Source: Sabethes cyaneus (Eukaryota; Arthropoda; Insecta; Diptera; Culicidae). From it: a stretch of DNA of 64,000 bases. Location: contig NC_071355.1 in assembly GCF_943734655.1 (NCBI RefSeq), positions 239,971,027 through 240,035,026 on the forward strand, in the 5' to 3' direction. A program made the position numbers and the translations under genes. The notes beneath the pieces are model-generated. The model made no database searches. It was not told the origin of the DNA and was given only the letters and a program-made list of their open reading frames with translations. Positions 34,062-45,464 of this stretch are shown piece after piece (position 1 is the first letter of the stretch; each line of letters starts with the position of its first letter).

Positions 34062-34113
34062 ACTGGGACTGGGACTGGGACTGGGACTGGGACTGGGACT
34101 GGGACTGGGACTG

Positions 34114-34151
<38 letters not shown>

Positions 34152-36705
34152 ACTGGGACTGGGACTGGGACTGGGACTGGGACTGGGACTGGGACTGGGA
34201 CTGGGACTGGGACTGGGACTGGGACTGGGACTGGGACTGGGACTGGGACTGGGACTGGGACTGGGACTGGGACTGGGACTGGGACTGGGACTGGGACTGG
34301 GACTGGGACTGGGACTGGGACTGGGACTGGGACTGGGACTGGGACTGGGACTGGGACTGGGACTGGGACTGGGACTGGGACTGGGACTGGGACTGGGACT
34401 GGGACTGGGACTGGGACTGGGACTGGGACTGGGACTGGGACTGGGACTGGGACTGGGACTGGGACTGGGACTGGGACTGGGACTGGGACTGGGACTGGGA
34501 CTGGGACTGGGACTGGGACTGGGACTGGGACTGGGACTGGGACTGGGACTGGGACTGGGACTGGGACTGGGACTGGGACTGGGACTGGGACTGGGACTGG
34601 GACTGGGACTGGGACTGGGACTGGGACTGGGACTGGGACTGGGACTGGGACTGGGACTGGGACTGGGACTGGGACTGGGACTGGGACTGGGACTGGGACT
34701 GGGACTGGGACTGGGACTGGGACTGGGACTGGGACTGGGACTGGGACTGGGACTGGGACTGGGACTGGGACTGGGACTGGGACTGGGACTGGGACTGGGA
34801 CTGGGACTGGGACTGGGACTGGGACTGGGACTGGGACTGGGACTGGGACTGGGACTGGGACTGGGACTGGGACTGGGACTGGGACTGGGACTGGGACTGG
34901 GACTGGGACTGGGACTGGGACTGGGACTGGGACTGGGACTGGGACTGGGACTGGGACTGGGACTGGGACTGGGACTGGGACTGGGACTGGGACTGGGACT
35001 GGGACTGGGACTGGGACTGGGACTGGGACTGGGACTGGGACTGGGACTGGGACTGGGACTGGGACTGGGACTGGGACTGGGACTGGGACTGGGACTGGGA
35101 CTGGGACTGGGACTGGGACTGGGACTGGGACTGGGACTGGGACTGGGACTGGGACTGGGACTGGGACTGGGACTGGGACTGGGACTGGGACTGGGACTGG
35201 GACTGGGACTGGGACTGGGACTGGGACTGGGACTGGGACTGGGACTGGGACTGGGACTGGGACTGGGACTGGGACTGGGACTGGGACTGGGACTGGGACT
35301 GGGACTGGGACTGGGACTGGGACTGGGACTGGGACTGGGACTGGGACTGGGACTGGGACTGGGACTGGGACTGGGACTGGGACTGGGACTGGGACTGGGA
35401 CTGGGACTGGGACTGGGACTGGGACTGGGACTGGGACTGGGACTGGGACTGGGACTGGGACTGGGACTGGGACTGGGACTGGGACTGGGACTGGGACTGG
35501 GACTGGGACTGGGACTGGGACTGGGACTGGGACTGGGACTGGGACTGGGACTGGGACTGGGACTGGGACTGGGACTGGGACTGGGACTGGGACTGGGACT
35601 GGGACTGGGACTGGGACTGGGACTGGGACTGGGACTGGGACTGGGACTGGGACTGGGACTGGGACTGGGACTGGGACTGGGACTGGGACTGGGACTGGGA
35701 CTGGGACTGGGACTGGGACTGGGACTGGGACTGGGACTGGGACTGGGACTGGGACTGGGACTGGGACTGGGACTGGGACTGGGACTGGGACTGGGACTGG
35801 GACTGGGACTGGGACTGGGACTGGGACTGGGACTGGGACTGGGACTGGGACTGGGACTGGGACTGGGACTGGGACTGGGACTGGGACTGGGACTGGGACT
35901 GGGACTGGGACTGGGACTGGGACTGGGACTGGGACTGGGACTGGGACTGGGACTGGGACTGGGACTGGGACTGGGACTGGGACTGGGACTGGGACTGGGA
36001 CTGGGACTGGGACTGGGACTGGGACTGGGACTGGGACTGGGACTGGGACTGGGACTGGGACTGGGACTGGGACTGGGACTGGGACTGGGACTGGGACTGG
36101 GACTGGGACTGGGACTGGGACTGGGACTGGGACTGGGACTGGGACTGGGACTGGGACTGGGACTGGGACTGGGACTGGGACTGGGACTGGGACTGGGACT
36201 GGGACTGGGACTGGGACTGGGACTGGGACTGGGACTGGGACTGGGACTGGGACTGGGACTGGGACTGGGACTGGGACTGGGACTGGGACTGGGACTGGGA
36301 CTGGGACTGGGACTGGGACTGGGACTGGGACTGGGACTGGGACTGGGACTGGGACTGGGACTGGGACTGGGACTGGGACTGGGACTGGGACTGGGACTGG
36401 GACTGGGACTGGGACTGGGACTGGGACTGGGACTGGGACTGGGACTGGGACTGGGACTGGGACTGGGACTGGGACTGGGACTGGGACTGGGACTGGGACT
36501 GGGACTGGGACTGGGACTGGGACTGGGACTGGGACTGGGACTGGGACTGGGACTGGGACTGGGACTGGGACTGGGACTGGGACTGGGACTGGGACTGGGA
36601 CTGGGACTGGGACTGGGACTGGGACTGGGACTGGGACTGGGACTGGGACTGGGACTGGGACTGGGACTGGGACTGGGACTGGGACTGGGACTGGGACTGG
36701 GACTG
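33946..36705. repeat. (GGGACT)n hexamer array, about 460 copies
   Basis: The 2760 bp array is perfect except for three G-to-A changes at 34013, 34036 and 34126, all within the first 185 bp of the left edge. Both strands stay open for about 1000 codons (Leu-Gly and Ser-Pro repeats), because the six-base unit has no stop in any frame. These frames are artefacts. Clean interior and variant edge fit recent expansion or homogenisation from one side. Confidence 0.98.
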
Positions 36706-36925
36706 TGGACGATTTTGCAGCTAGTTACATCGAGACGTGACCAAAGCAGAATTAATTTCAGTTCTTTCGAGTGGACCACCTTAACACAACCAACTCAGTC
36801 ACGATCGTTGCGCTATGTCTTACTCGTACTTAATTGGTGTTCGAAGCAGCGTCGCTACAATAATCTGTCCTTAATGTGCCACCGGATCGCAATCATGTTT
36901 ACGGGACTAGTGCAACGGTCTGCAT
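36706..36925. other. Right flank of the GGGACT array
   Basis: This is unique-looking sequence between the array and the minus-strand SINE. It may include SINE body, since GTTGCACTAGTCCCGTAA on the minus strand resembles the body of copy 1 (GTTGCACTGACCCCGTAA). Confidence 0.5.
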
Positions 36926-37012
36926 AGCAGCACCTCCCAGCCGAGATTCGAACATACGGCGAATCCGAATAGCTTGTTAGGCCAGCGTCGTACCCCGAAG
37001 CTAACTGAGCGC
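36926..37012 (-). mobile_element. tRNA-Val-like SINE, minus copy
   Basis: On the minus strand, GTTAGCTTCGGGGTACGACG, CTGGCCTAACAAGC and GTATGTTCGAATCTCGGCTG follow in the same order as 28946-29019. The box B (GTTCGAATC) and the loop CTAACAA are intact, while one side of the anticodon stem has drifted. The body continues leftward to about 36880. Confidence 0.72.
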
Positions 37013-37518
37013 ACAGTAACCGTCTCAAATAAATATTAACCGTAGAATTTACTTTGAAAAAAGTTTTCTTCTTTTCTTTAATTTCAGGTTTCTACTAAGA
37101 CGCTCCAAAATCTTTAGTCACACTAACCGGTCAAACGGTGAAGCATTTGAAATCACATTTTTATGCGCAAGCGTTTGCCGTGGCCGGCCAGATCTGAGCG
37201 GCAGGCAGTCACTTAAAAGGAGTCACTTAAAATTCGTAGAGGCATTGTTCAGCACTGGAACAAACTTGACCGATGTTATTTTAACGGAATTGGAGAGACA
37301 TGGCTGGCTTGTTGTTTTCAAGTCCCGTTGCAAGCAGCCTCTTGGATGATTTGAATATTATTTCTCACATTCATGCAGCATGAACTCAAAGATGGAATAT
37401 TTTGCAATAGTATTTTCATTAAAAAATTAATAGGTCGTAGGACCTGAGAATCATTGCACAGGGCCTCAAGGGAGTTATATCGGACCGTTATTTGCTTTCT
37501 CGGATTTCGAATACAGTT
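37013..37518. other. Unassigned DNA
   Basis: No gene or repeat family was recognised. Confidence 0.4.
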
Positions 37519-38213
37519 TTTTATTAATAAAGTGAAGCAGCGTTTGGTGCGCAGAATGGTAGACTATATGAAACTGGAAAAATGTCGGTATGAAGCCAAA
37601 AATATATTGGGTAGTTAAATTGGTAAGTGGGACTCCAACCCACACTTTCTCGGTTGGCGCCCGAGTGCTTTGGCAATTAAACTATTATCACACGACGCTG
37701 ATTAAATAGTCTCATATCTAATTTTGTCCCTCCAGTCTAACCATTCCGTCTACACGCATATACTCTCCCCCGGCGACGGTAATAATTTTTTGTATGATTG
37801 TTATTTCTTTGCTTCTACCGCCGAGAAAATAGACGATTCGACTGCATTGTGGTTGTGGCAGGTACTAACATTCTGGTCCCAACCGTCGAGGCACGCTGGT
37901 GTTATACCACACCGGGTGTGTTTTTTGTTTTTACTTGTCTCTGACTCGCGAGCCAATGTAAACTCTATTTTTATTGTGTGCGTAGATGGAATGGTTAGAC
38001 TGGAGGGATAAAATTGGATATGAACTATTTAATGTGGGTCGAGTGGTTTAATTGTCAAAGCACTCGGACGCCAACCGAGAAGGTGTGGATTGGAGTCCCA
38101 CTTACCAATTGAACTACACAATATATTTTTGACCTCATATCGCAATTTTCCCAGTTTCATCCAGTCTACCATTCGTCGCACCAAACGCTCCTCCACTTTA
38201 ATAAAAACAGAGT
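37519..38213. mobile_element. tRNA-like TIR element, copy C (both arms kept)
   Basis: Arms of about 240-250 bp (37519-37760 and 37960-38213) are inverted copies, sharing GCGTTTGGTGCG, CCAAAAATATATTG, GGTAAGTGGGACTCCAA and TCTCGGTTGGCG. Each arm contains a tRNA-like unit, so the element carries two cloverleaves in opposite orientations. The central 200 bp holds TTCTACCGCCGAGAAAATAG, the mirror of a block in copies A and D. No coding frame is recognised. Edges are GTTTTT-ATTAA-like, and no target duplication is clear. Confidence 0.78.
38037..38107 (+). other. tRNA-like unit in the right arm of copy C
   Basis: The anticodon stem CTCGG/CCGAG is perfect with loop ACGCCAA (anticodon GCC; position 33 is C rather than U). 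The T arm keeps GTGG..CCAC pairing. A mirrored unit lies at about 37623-37697 on the minus strand, where the stem is also conserved. Confidence 0.5.
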
Positions 38214-41147
38214 TTACAGAGTTTGTCAATTCCAAGATTTAAAAGAATTAAGATTGTCCAAATAGCTAAGATCTAATATTTATTAAAAGCAAGAAATATA
38301 TTCAATTTCAACTTTACCCAGAACCTGAAGGCGACATCACTGCAATGCAAAAAGTCCGGAGGCCGTCGAAACAAAACCATTAAGCAGACTTTCTCCTACT
38401 TTTGCCATCACATACTTTGTCTGAATTCATTTGAAATGACAGCGTTCGAAGAATGACACAGAGTGTTATGTCTGTTCGTCTATGTTTTCATTGCTGCATT
38501 ATTGAGTGACGATTTAGAATCAAAGGTACATCTCCCGGGTCAGAAATTCTGAAACGGAAATCGTTCGAACGCCATGTATGAATTACAACTTATAATGGCT
38601 AAAAATTTCAAACAGCACCACTGAACTACATTTAGCTCGTTTTCCGATTTTTCGAATCATTTTAAGACTGTTTTGGATACTTTACCCAACGCGGGGTATG
38701 AAGCACAACCATCAGAGGGAGTCAATGACCACTCAAAGTAAGCTAGTCCTAAACGTGTTATTTCCAGTTAGCGTTCATCCACTATTACTGGGAAAACTCA
38801 ACTCAATTAAAGTTGCTACTAGCGTCAATTTCGGTAAAAGTCACTCAGTGAGAAAGTTTGCAGCCATTTTAGCAGCAAAAGTGATGTAATTTACCTATCA
38901 ACATCGTTCATCAACGTAATTCGTTTCTCAAACAAACTTTTCCTCGCAAATGTTCGCGTAAATTGGGAGTTGGCCAATTGCAGCTACTCACCGCCAAAAA
39001 CTAATAGCAGGCATTCTCTTGCACGATATTACATGATAACTGTGTTATTATCCAATTCAGTTGCACCGGTAAAATTAAATTAGACATCAACCATTTTTGA
39101 AACTTCTTTTAACAAAAAAAAGCTATCGAGTTAAAATCGACTCGCGTACCAATCATCAGCTTAAATTTAACAATTCCGCAGTATCCCTTCGCAGCCAGCG
39201 CCAGCAGCGCTGACTGATCGAATCCAATCAACCCTAAAGTCCATCTCGTTGGAGCGGACAAAGGTCAGAATAAACATCATGCATGATTTATGTGCCTGTT
39301 GAAGCGTTAAATGTTGGTTCCCTCTCGTCTTCCCTGTGCCACCCACCTTCCGATCCATTTTCTTTGTTTCAAATTTTCCAATCACTTCCGACGACACACG
39401 CCCGTTCTGTACGTGTTTGTGCGTGTATGTGTGAGTGTCTGTGTTTTTTCTGCTCTTCGCATTTTGGTTTGGTTCTATTGTTTTCCTTCCACTTGACGTG
39501 GCCACATGATTTGCCGATGAGCTGGGTCAACGTTATGGCTGGAATCTTGCACACGGGTCTCCGTCCCCCCCGACGGTTGCTCCGTCCGGTCCCGAAGGAG
39601 AAGGAGGTGGAGAAGAATGACGAGGAGGGCATCACAATCAGTTGCCGCAGCGCTTTATAACCTCGTGATGTGCGCCAGTGAGCCGGAAAACGGAGGACGA
39701 GTCTTCACTTTTCACAGTGCCACAGTGGTTGGGGGGCTGACGGATGCGATGGACGGAACGGGAACGATACAAGGTGGTCAGCTTGGTTTGCTCGAAGAAC
39801 GACAGTCGTGTCCGCTCGATGGCGATGCCATCGGGGAATCCGAGAGTCATTGTCAGTTGTGGGATTACTTAATTTAGAATCAAATTCATTGCAGGATCAT
39901 TGCTATTGGAATTGGGAATGGAAAGCGTCGTGCGTGTGGTGCCAGGCTTGGAGATGATCGTTTACCGACGGGAATTGTTTAAAATTTCTAAATGAGAACG
40001 AGAATAAGTTTTGAACTGGATAAAAATATAGAAAAAAATATTTTCTGTAAAATTCTTGAACTCTTCTAAATTTTTTTACAATTAAATTTTTACTACTTTT
40101 ACCATGAGATCTGACGTCACGAGTCACAACAGTGATGAGGACAATGTAAAAAAACATAACGTTAGCCCCACAGGTAAAGACTGATGTGTGACAAAGTCAA
40201 ACAGAGAAATTCCGCTGAAAAGTGAACGTCCCACGATTTTGCTAGCCAAAAATTCGAAACAAAAGCGACCGGCACCGCAAGCCAAACGTTTAGACAAACG
40301 ATGGCGTGCCAGGTTTTCAGGACTGAAGAATACCGTGGGTGTCAAACTGGCAACTGAGACGGTACGGTGCAGTGGGTAGAAGGGAGATAAAAAAAAACTC
40401 TTCAGCACATGATCTGATATGTTTGTCATCCACGCAGTTCGAAAGAGCATCGTGTGGGAGTTTTTTCTTGTTTTTCTTACTTAGATAAAATATTTGCTTT
40501 CAGTCGATAACTAGAAACAGATCAAACAAAATTGGATACCTATATTATTTTACTTAATATTATTTTACTTAATTTTATTTACAAAACCCATTATTAAGCT
40601 CTACATGATCCGCATAAAATAGTATAGTACACACAAATTAAAATCGGATCGGGTCGAATTCAAATCGGACAGATCACCTTTTGCCATATTGTCATGAATC
40701 GCACTGGATCGTAGAGGCTATAATTTTCATTGTATTGAAGAATATTCCTAGTTTGAAGGTTTCATTTCGGGGCGTAAAATTGTTTCAGAACTTTAGAGCT
40801 GTCAGTCTCTTCCATAAATAATCAAAAAATATTTTTAAGGTCTTATTATAATCTTATTATAATAAACAAATTTTTTTTGATTTAATTCAAAGAAACGCAT
40901 GTGTTGGGCAATATTAGCTGAATAGTTTCGTATTTCAATAGTTACATACGTTATAGGAGTAGTAGCTGTGTCGCAGTAACAATTTTTCGCAAAATTTCTG
41001 AAAAACGAGACGGTCGGAAAGGGGTATACTTAAATTTACACTAATTCCAGTTTTTACACTTGGATTAAATGGTTACATTTTTCCCTTATTTTTATAAAAA
41101 AAAGTGACAAGGCCCCCTCGTCACCATAAATCGAAGATTCATAACGA
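38214..41147. other. Mostly unassigned DNA
   Basis: No transposon coding motif was recognised. The GC-richer part at 39500-39860 has open frames on both strands. One on the minus strand (39638-39850) reads like protein, with LGFPDGIAIERTRLSFFEQ, but no family or splice signals could be assigned. The rest is AT-rich. Confidence 0.35.
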
Positions 41148-41207
41148 CGTTCAGACTTATACTAATTTGATATCTGTGCTTGGGAAGTACGCCAGAAAAA
41201 GTGATTT
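41148..41207 (+). repeat. Fragment of the BEL LTR found at 52.5 kb
   Basis: About 60 bp match the reverse complement of about 52495-52560 with few changes (ACGACGTTCAGACTTATACT, ATCTGTGCTT.GGAAG, CAGAAAAAGTGA). It is an isolated remnant of the same LTR family in the opposite orientation. Confidence 0.75.
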
Positions 41208-41229
41208 GATGGATAAAGGTTCACTTTCA

Positions 41230-42530
41230 ACTTCGCTTTCAAGCCCCAATTTAAAAACTAATTTAGGATCCAACTAAAATGCAGTATTAAATGAGATTTC
41301 AAGATTATTCCAGCTCCCAATTAAGTTTATTTGTAAGTTCTCTTTCTTGTCCAATTTCACGTATCAATATCGTCTTCTTAAAAGTTTAATTTTAAGTCCA
41401 CTTTGAAGATCAGTTTGAGTAAAATTTTAAATAGTATTTCAAGTACGATTTGGTGTCTAACTTCCGATTTGAGGTCCAATTTCAATTTAATTGCAATTTC
41501 TAAATGACTTTCGTGTACAATTTTGGCTTTTGGCTATTGACATTTTACTTTCGATTTTTGACTTTTGGTTTTCGATTTATGACTTTTACCTATTGAATTT
41601 TAGGTTTCGATTTTGGCTTTTAAATTGTATCTTTTGGCTTTTCAACTTTTACCCTTAATTTTTGACTCTCAATTTGTGACTTAACTTTTGACTTAACGAT
41701 TTGATAAAATTGTGACTTGACTTGTTTTATGACTTTTGACTCTAATTCTTTGAACTCCGTATTTTTGGTTTCCGACAATCAGTATTTTACTTTTGACTTT
41801 CAACTAGGTATATTTTTAAGGCCATTACAAATATTTTATAAAGTTTTTGTCTCTCCGGTTTTAGGGCAACTGAAGGGTGGGACGTGGGGGGGCGAAAAAA
41901 AACAAAAAGTTTTTTATATTTTTTATTCGACTAATAAAAGTATACGTATTAAATATTTTTGACTCAAGGCTTAAATATTAAAACCAAATCTATTTTTGCT
42001 TTTCTTATAGGCGTTATCATTTTCTTTGCAAAAACCTACGAAAAGAATGACAAAACCGAAGGAATTTTTTTTGCCGATTTTTAAAAATACCATTTTTCGA
42101 ACTTCTATTTCTGTTCCGTGTTAGAAGCGTTAACTCCACTCGTACACTCATTTTTCGAGTTTTTCAGGCTGTAGAGCCTACTAGCAATTGAATTTATTAA
42201 AAAAATTAGCGTATATCCAACTAATTACTTTTTTGCACTTCGATTTTTTAAGCAAATTTCCAAGGGAGGGGGGGGGGGGTGAGAGCAAAAACTATAAAAA
42301 TAATTTGCAATGGCCTAAATTGACTTTAAATAATTTGCTTTCGACTTTAGTATCAATATTTGTCTTGTCACTTTTAATTTTTATTTTTCGACAACTTTTG
42401 ATATTCCACTTTGCTCTTGACTTTATGGTTTGATTTGTAAATTTTTATTTTAGACTACCTAGCTTCAAACTCTGACACCCTTTTTAACTTCTAATTTTTG
42501 ATTTTGACCTTCGACTTTTTACTCTGAAAG
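41230..42530. repeat. Degenerate TTTTGACTTT-type satellite
   Basis: Irregular 10-18 bp modules such as GACTTTTGACTTTCGATTTT dominate 41480-41800 and 42300-42530. AAGTCCAATTTCAA-like modules dominate 41230-41480. Two G-runs (41886-41893 and 42268-42280) lie inside. Open frames in this part have no domains. Confidence 0.6.
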
Positions 42531-42835
42531 AACAAAGTAAATAAAAAACACAAAAAGAGCCTCAAATAATCACGCAATACTCATACGGAAATGATACAGA
42601 AAAGGATGGTGAAATAAAACAAATAAAAATAGACAAAAACACGTAGAAATCGCCTAAAACGATAACGGAAAGCACAAAAACTAATAAAAATTTCAAATTA
42701 TAAGAGAAGTGACAGTAAAATAATTGAAAAATAATACGAATGTGATACAAAAACGAGTCACAAAAATGTTATAAAAATTAAACAAGTAACGATACAACAA
42801 AACACGAAATCGATTCGGAAGTATTGCTAATATCT
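42531..42835. repeat. Degenerate AACGATACAAAAA-type satellite, copy 1
   Basis: Modules like AAACGATAACGG, ATACAAAAACGAGTCACAAA and ACGATACAACAAAAC recur with irregular spacing. The same style appears at 47366-47685, so the family is present twice. Confidence 0.55.
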
Positions 42836-42966
42836 CACCCTTCCGAACCCGATGAATTTTAATTGTGATGGACGAATCGTCACGAGGGCAAGCAACATTT
42901 ATATTATCAAGTAAGCCAATAGCTTACATGCTAGTTAACAGGCTTAGTGTGCTCAGGCATAAACAA

Positions 42967-43624
42967 TGGGTATGAAATGGGGAAGGCAACTAGGAAGAAG
43001 CGCCCAACATAGCTCTAGCCATCCCAAGCCCCTACCTAGCGCCTCCACGTGGCCATACCTGGAAATACTTCAATTTGTATAATTGAGTAGCCAAGCTAGG
43101 AGGTGCGGGGTCGTGCGGTTTTCAGTTCCTAACCTTACAAATGTAGTTTTAGGCAACCATTAAACCACACGACTTTATTTTCAAGTATTATATGATTTAA
43201 ACTAGTATTTTTGGCAAACTAATCTATTTTCAGAGAGCGAAATAAGGCGCTATATCCTTGGCCAATTGCAGCCTGGCTTCTGGTCTAAATACCATTAGTT
43301 CATCCCTGAGGGTCCGGAGTATCACTTAACCTTTATTAGAAAAGATACTCCCAACGATTGTAAATAAATCATTATCTATGTATACGGGAAGCGTTTGGTA
43401 CGGGAGGTCCACGCTTTCTTCCTTCTCCTTGATTTCAAGCAGTTTAATGGAATTAGATATTTTTTCTAGTTCCACTTGATTCCTTGGAATTCTCTCTGCG
43501 GTACATGCTGCGCAGTTGGCCTGGCCGTTGACAAGAAAAATGATTGATTCAAGTAATTGTCATTTTCTAGGAAGTCTTCAAGAATTGGCTGCGTTGGTGT
43601 GAGATTAGATTAGATTAGATTAGA
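42967..43624 (+). mobile_element. Retroposed element with (GATTA)n tail and 23 bp TSD
   Basis: The direct repeat starting TTAGTGTGCTCAGGCATAAA occurs at 42944-42966 and 43625-43647. It encloses 658 bp that end in TGAGATTAGATTAGATTAGA. Long target duplications plus a short tandem tail are signatures of LINE-driven insertion. No reverse transcriptase motif is present, so it is a non-autonomous copy (SINE-like or an internally deleted LINE). A clear tRNA-type box A/B pair is not visible. Confidence 0.82.
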
Positions 43625-43769
43625 TTAGTGTGCTCAGGCATAAACAAAAGACGGGCCCCCGACTTTTCAGAAGCATGTTTTGGCCCTACTAATCCAATAA
43701 TCGTAGGATGGCGAATCTACTTACCACAAAATTGGACTAATGTTGGCTTAATCCTTTATTTCAAAGAGA

Positions 43770-44045
43770 AATGGGAATTGGACTTTAATTTGGATTCAAA
43801 ATTGAACATTAATTTGAAACTAGACTTGGAATAACATTTTAAATTAGACTTGAGATTGAAATTCAAATTTTACTAGAAATTGGACTTGTAATCAGTGTTT
43901 AAATTTGACTTAAAATTGGAATTAAATTAGGCTTGAAATCGGACATTCAATTAGACCTGACTTGAATTGGAGATATGAATTTAGGCATAAACCCGAGATT
44001 AGGTACGAAGTTTTATTTGAAACTCGGATTAACAAATTTCGTCTT
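43770..44045. repeat. Degenerate GACTTGAAATTGG-type satellite, copy 1
   Basis: Modules such as AATTGGACTTTAATTTGG, AGACTTGAGATTGAAATTC and GGCTTGAAATCGGAC repeat with variable spacing. They are the reverse complement in style of AAGTCCAATTTCAA at 41230-41480. Confidence 0.65.
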
Positions 44046-45390
44046 AATCTCTCGCACGTTTCACCTTTTCTCTGTTCCTTTTTTTTCTTTTGCAGTCCCG
44101 TTTTTTTTGCATTTTTGATTTGTTTTTCTTCTTTCCTGTACCGTTTCCTTTTTTAGTTGTTCTTTTCTGTCCTTTCGTTTCTTTCATTATTCCGTTTTAC
44201 TTTATTCTCTGTCCCATTTTTTCTTATTTTAAGTCTAATTTTTCTCCTCTTGCTTTTCACACATTTTTTGAAATTTTCGTTCCCGTTTTCCGTATTTTCT
44301 CTTCCCTTCTCCTCTTCTCGTTTTCAGTTTTCGTCTTCTTCTATCTGTTCTTCTTATTGTTTTTCGTTTTCGCCTGTTTTTTCTGCCATGTTTATTCTGT
44401 ATTTAGCTGCCGTTTTCCGCCTATTTCTTTAAAGTTTTACCTTTGGTACATTTTTCCTGTTTTTGTTTTCTTTTCTTTTTGTCCTATTTTCATTCCCAGT
44501 TTGTCTCATCTTACTCCTTTCATGTTCGGTTTGCCCTCTTTTTTCCAGTTTTCCTCGTTTCCTCTTAGTTTGTCTCGTTTTCTTTTCTGTTTTTTTTCCT
44601 CGTTTCCTCTTAGTTTGTCTCGTTTTCTTTTCTGTTTTCTTTTTTTCTTTTTTTTCTATTTCCAACTCTGTCTCCCTCCTTCTCTCTCGTTTTATATTTT
44701 TTCTGCCCGCTGTTTTCTCTTTCTCTTCTTTCCTACACCTTTTTCCGCCCTTTTCATTCTTGATTTTCCTCTTGTTTGTCAGTTTTCTGTTTTATTGTTT
44801 TTTTTTATTTCCAGATTAGTTTTTCTTTTTTTTCATTCTCATTTTTTGTTTTCTGTCGCATTAACACCTTTCAGTTTATTTGTTTTCGTCTGTTCGGTTC
44901 TTCCTGTTATTATATCCTACTTTTCCTCATTTTCTGTCACGTTTTATTTTTTATTTTACCCCATTTGTCTTCTGTTTTCAGTTCTTCTCTCCGTTTTCCT
45001 CTAATCTGTTCTCGCTCCTCAATTTTCCTGCTCCCATATTTTCTCGTCTTCTTTTCCGTTTTTCCTTTCTTGTTCTATTTTTTTCCTTTTCTGTTCAATG
45101 TGCCCTCTTTTCCTTTCTCATTTTCCTCGTTTTTTGCATCATTTTTCCTTGTTTTCTCTTATTTTCACTGTTTTTGCTTCCGTACGCTCTTCTTTTCGAT
45201 CCAGTCTCCTTTCGTTTTACCTAGTTTTTCTCTAGTTTTCTTCTTTTCCTCTTATTTGTGTCGCGATTTTTTTGCTTTTGTTTCTAGTTTTGTTTCTTTC
45301 TCTCATGTTTTTCCTCTTCTTCGAGCCCGTTTGTCCAGTTTCTGTCACGATTTCCCCCGTGCCATTTTCCGTTTTTTTTCCAGAAGTAGC
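44046..45390. repeat. Degenerate pyrimidine-rich satellite, copy 2
   Basis: This is 1.3 kb of CGTTTTC, TTTTCCTC and GTTTGTCTCG modules. One 47 bp unit around CTCGTTTCCTCTTAGTTTGTC is duplicated in tandem at about 44540-44640. Long Phe/Ser-rich frames (44090-45004, 44776-45435) are products of the composition. It ends at CCAGAAGTAGCAAGAGC, where the RTE copy begins to be recognisable. Confidence 0.85.
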
Positions 45391-45464
45391 AAGAGCAGCG
45401 GGCTACCACAAGATCCTTCAGTAATTCATCAATGAATATGCTAAGAAAAATTACTTATATTTTC

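Noticed and set aside
33771..36927. Open frames of about 1000 codons on both strands (Leu-Gly and Ser-Pro repeats)
   Set aside because: Same cause: a stop-free GGGACT repeat. The flanking parts are satellite or unique sequence without domains.
39638..39850. Host exon with a propeller-like LGFPDGIAIE segment
   Set aside because: Only a few residues resemble such repeats, flanking splice sites are unconvincing and the other strand is also open. Left as unassigned.
44090..45435. Phe/Ser-rich frames that look like membrane proteins
   Set aside because: The T- and C-rich satellite gives Phe, Ser and Leu codons in all plus-strand frames; similar frames overlap each other and no start, signal or family is evident.
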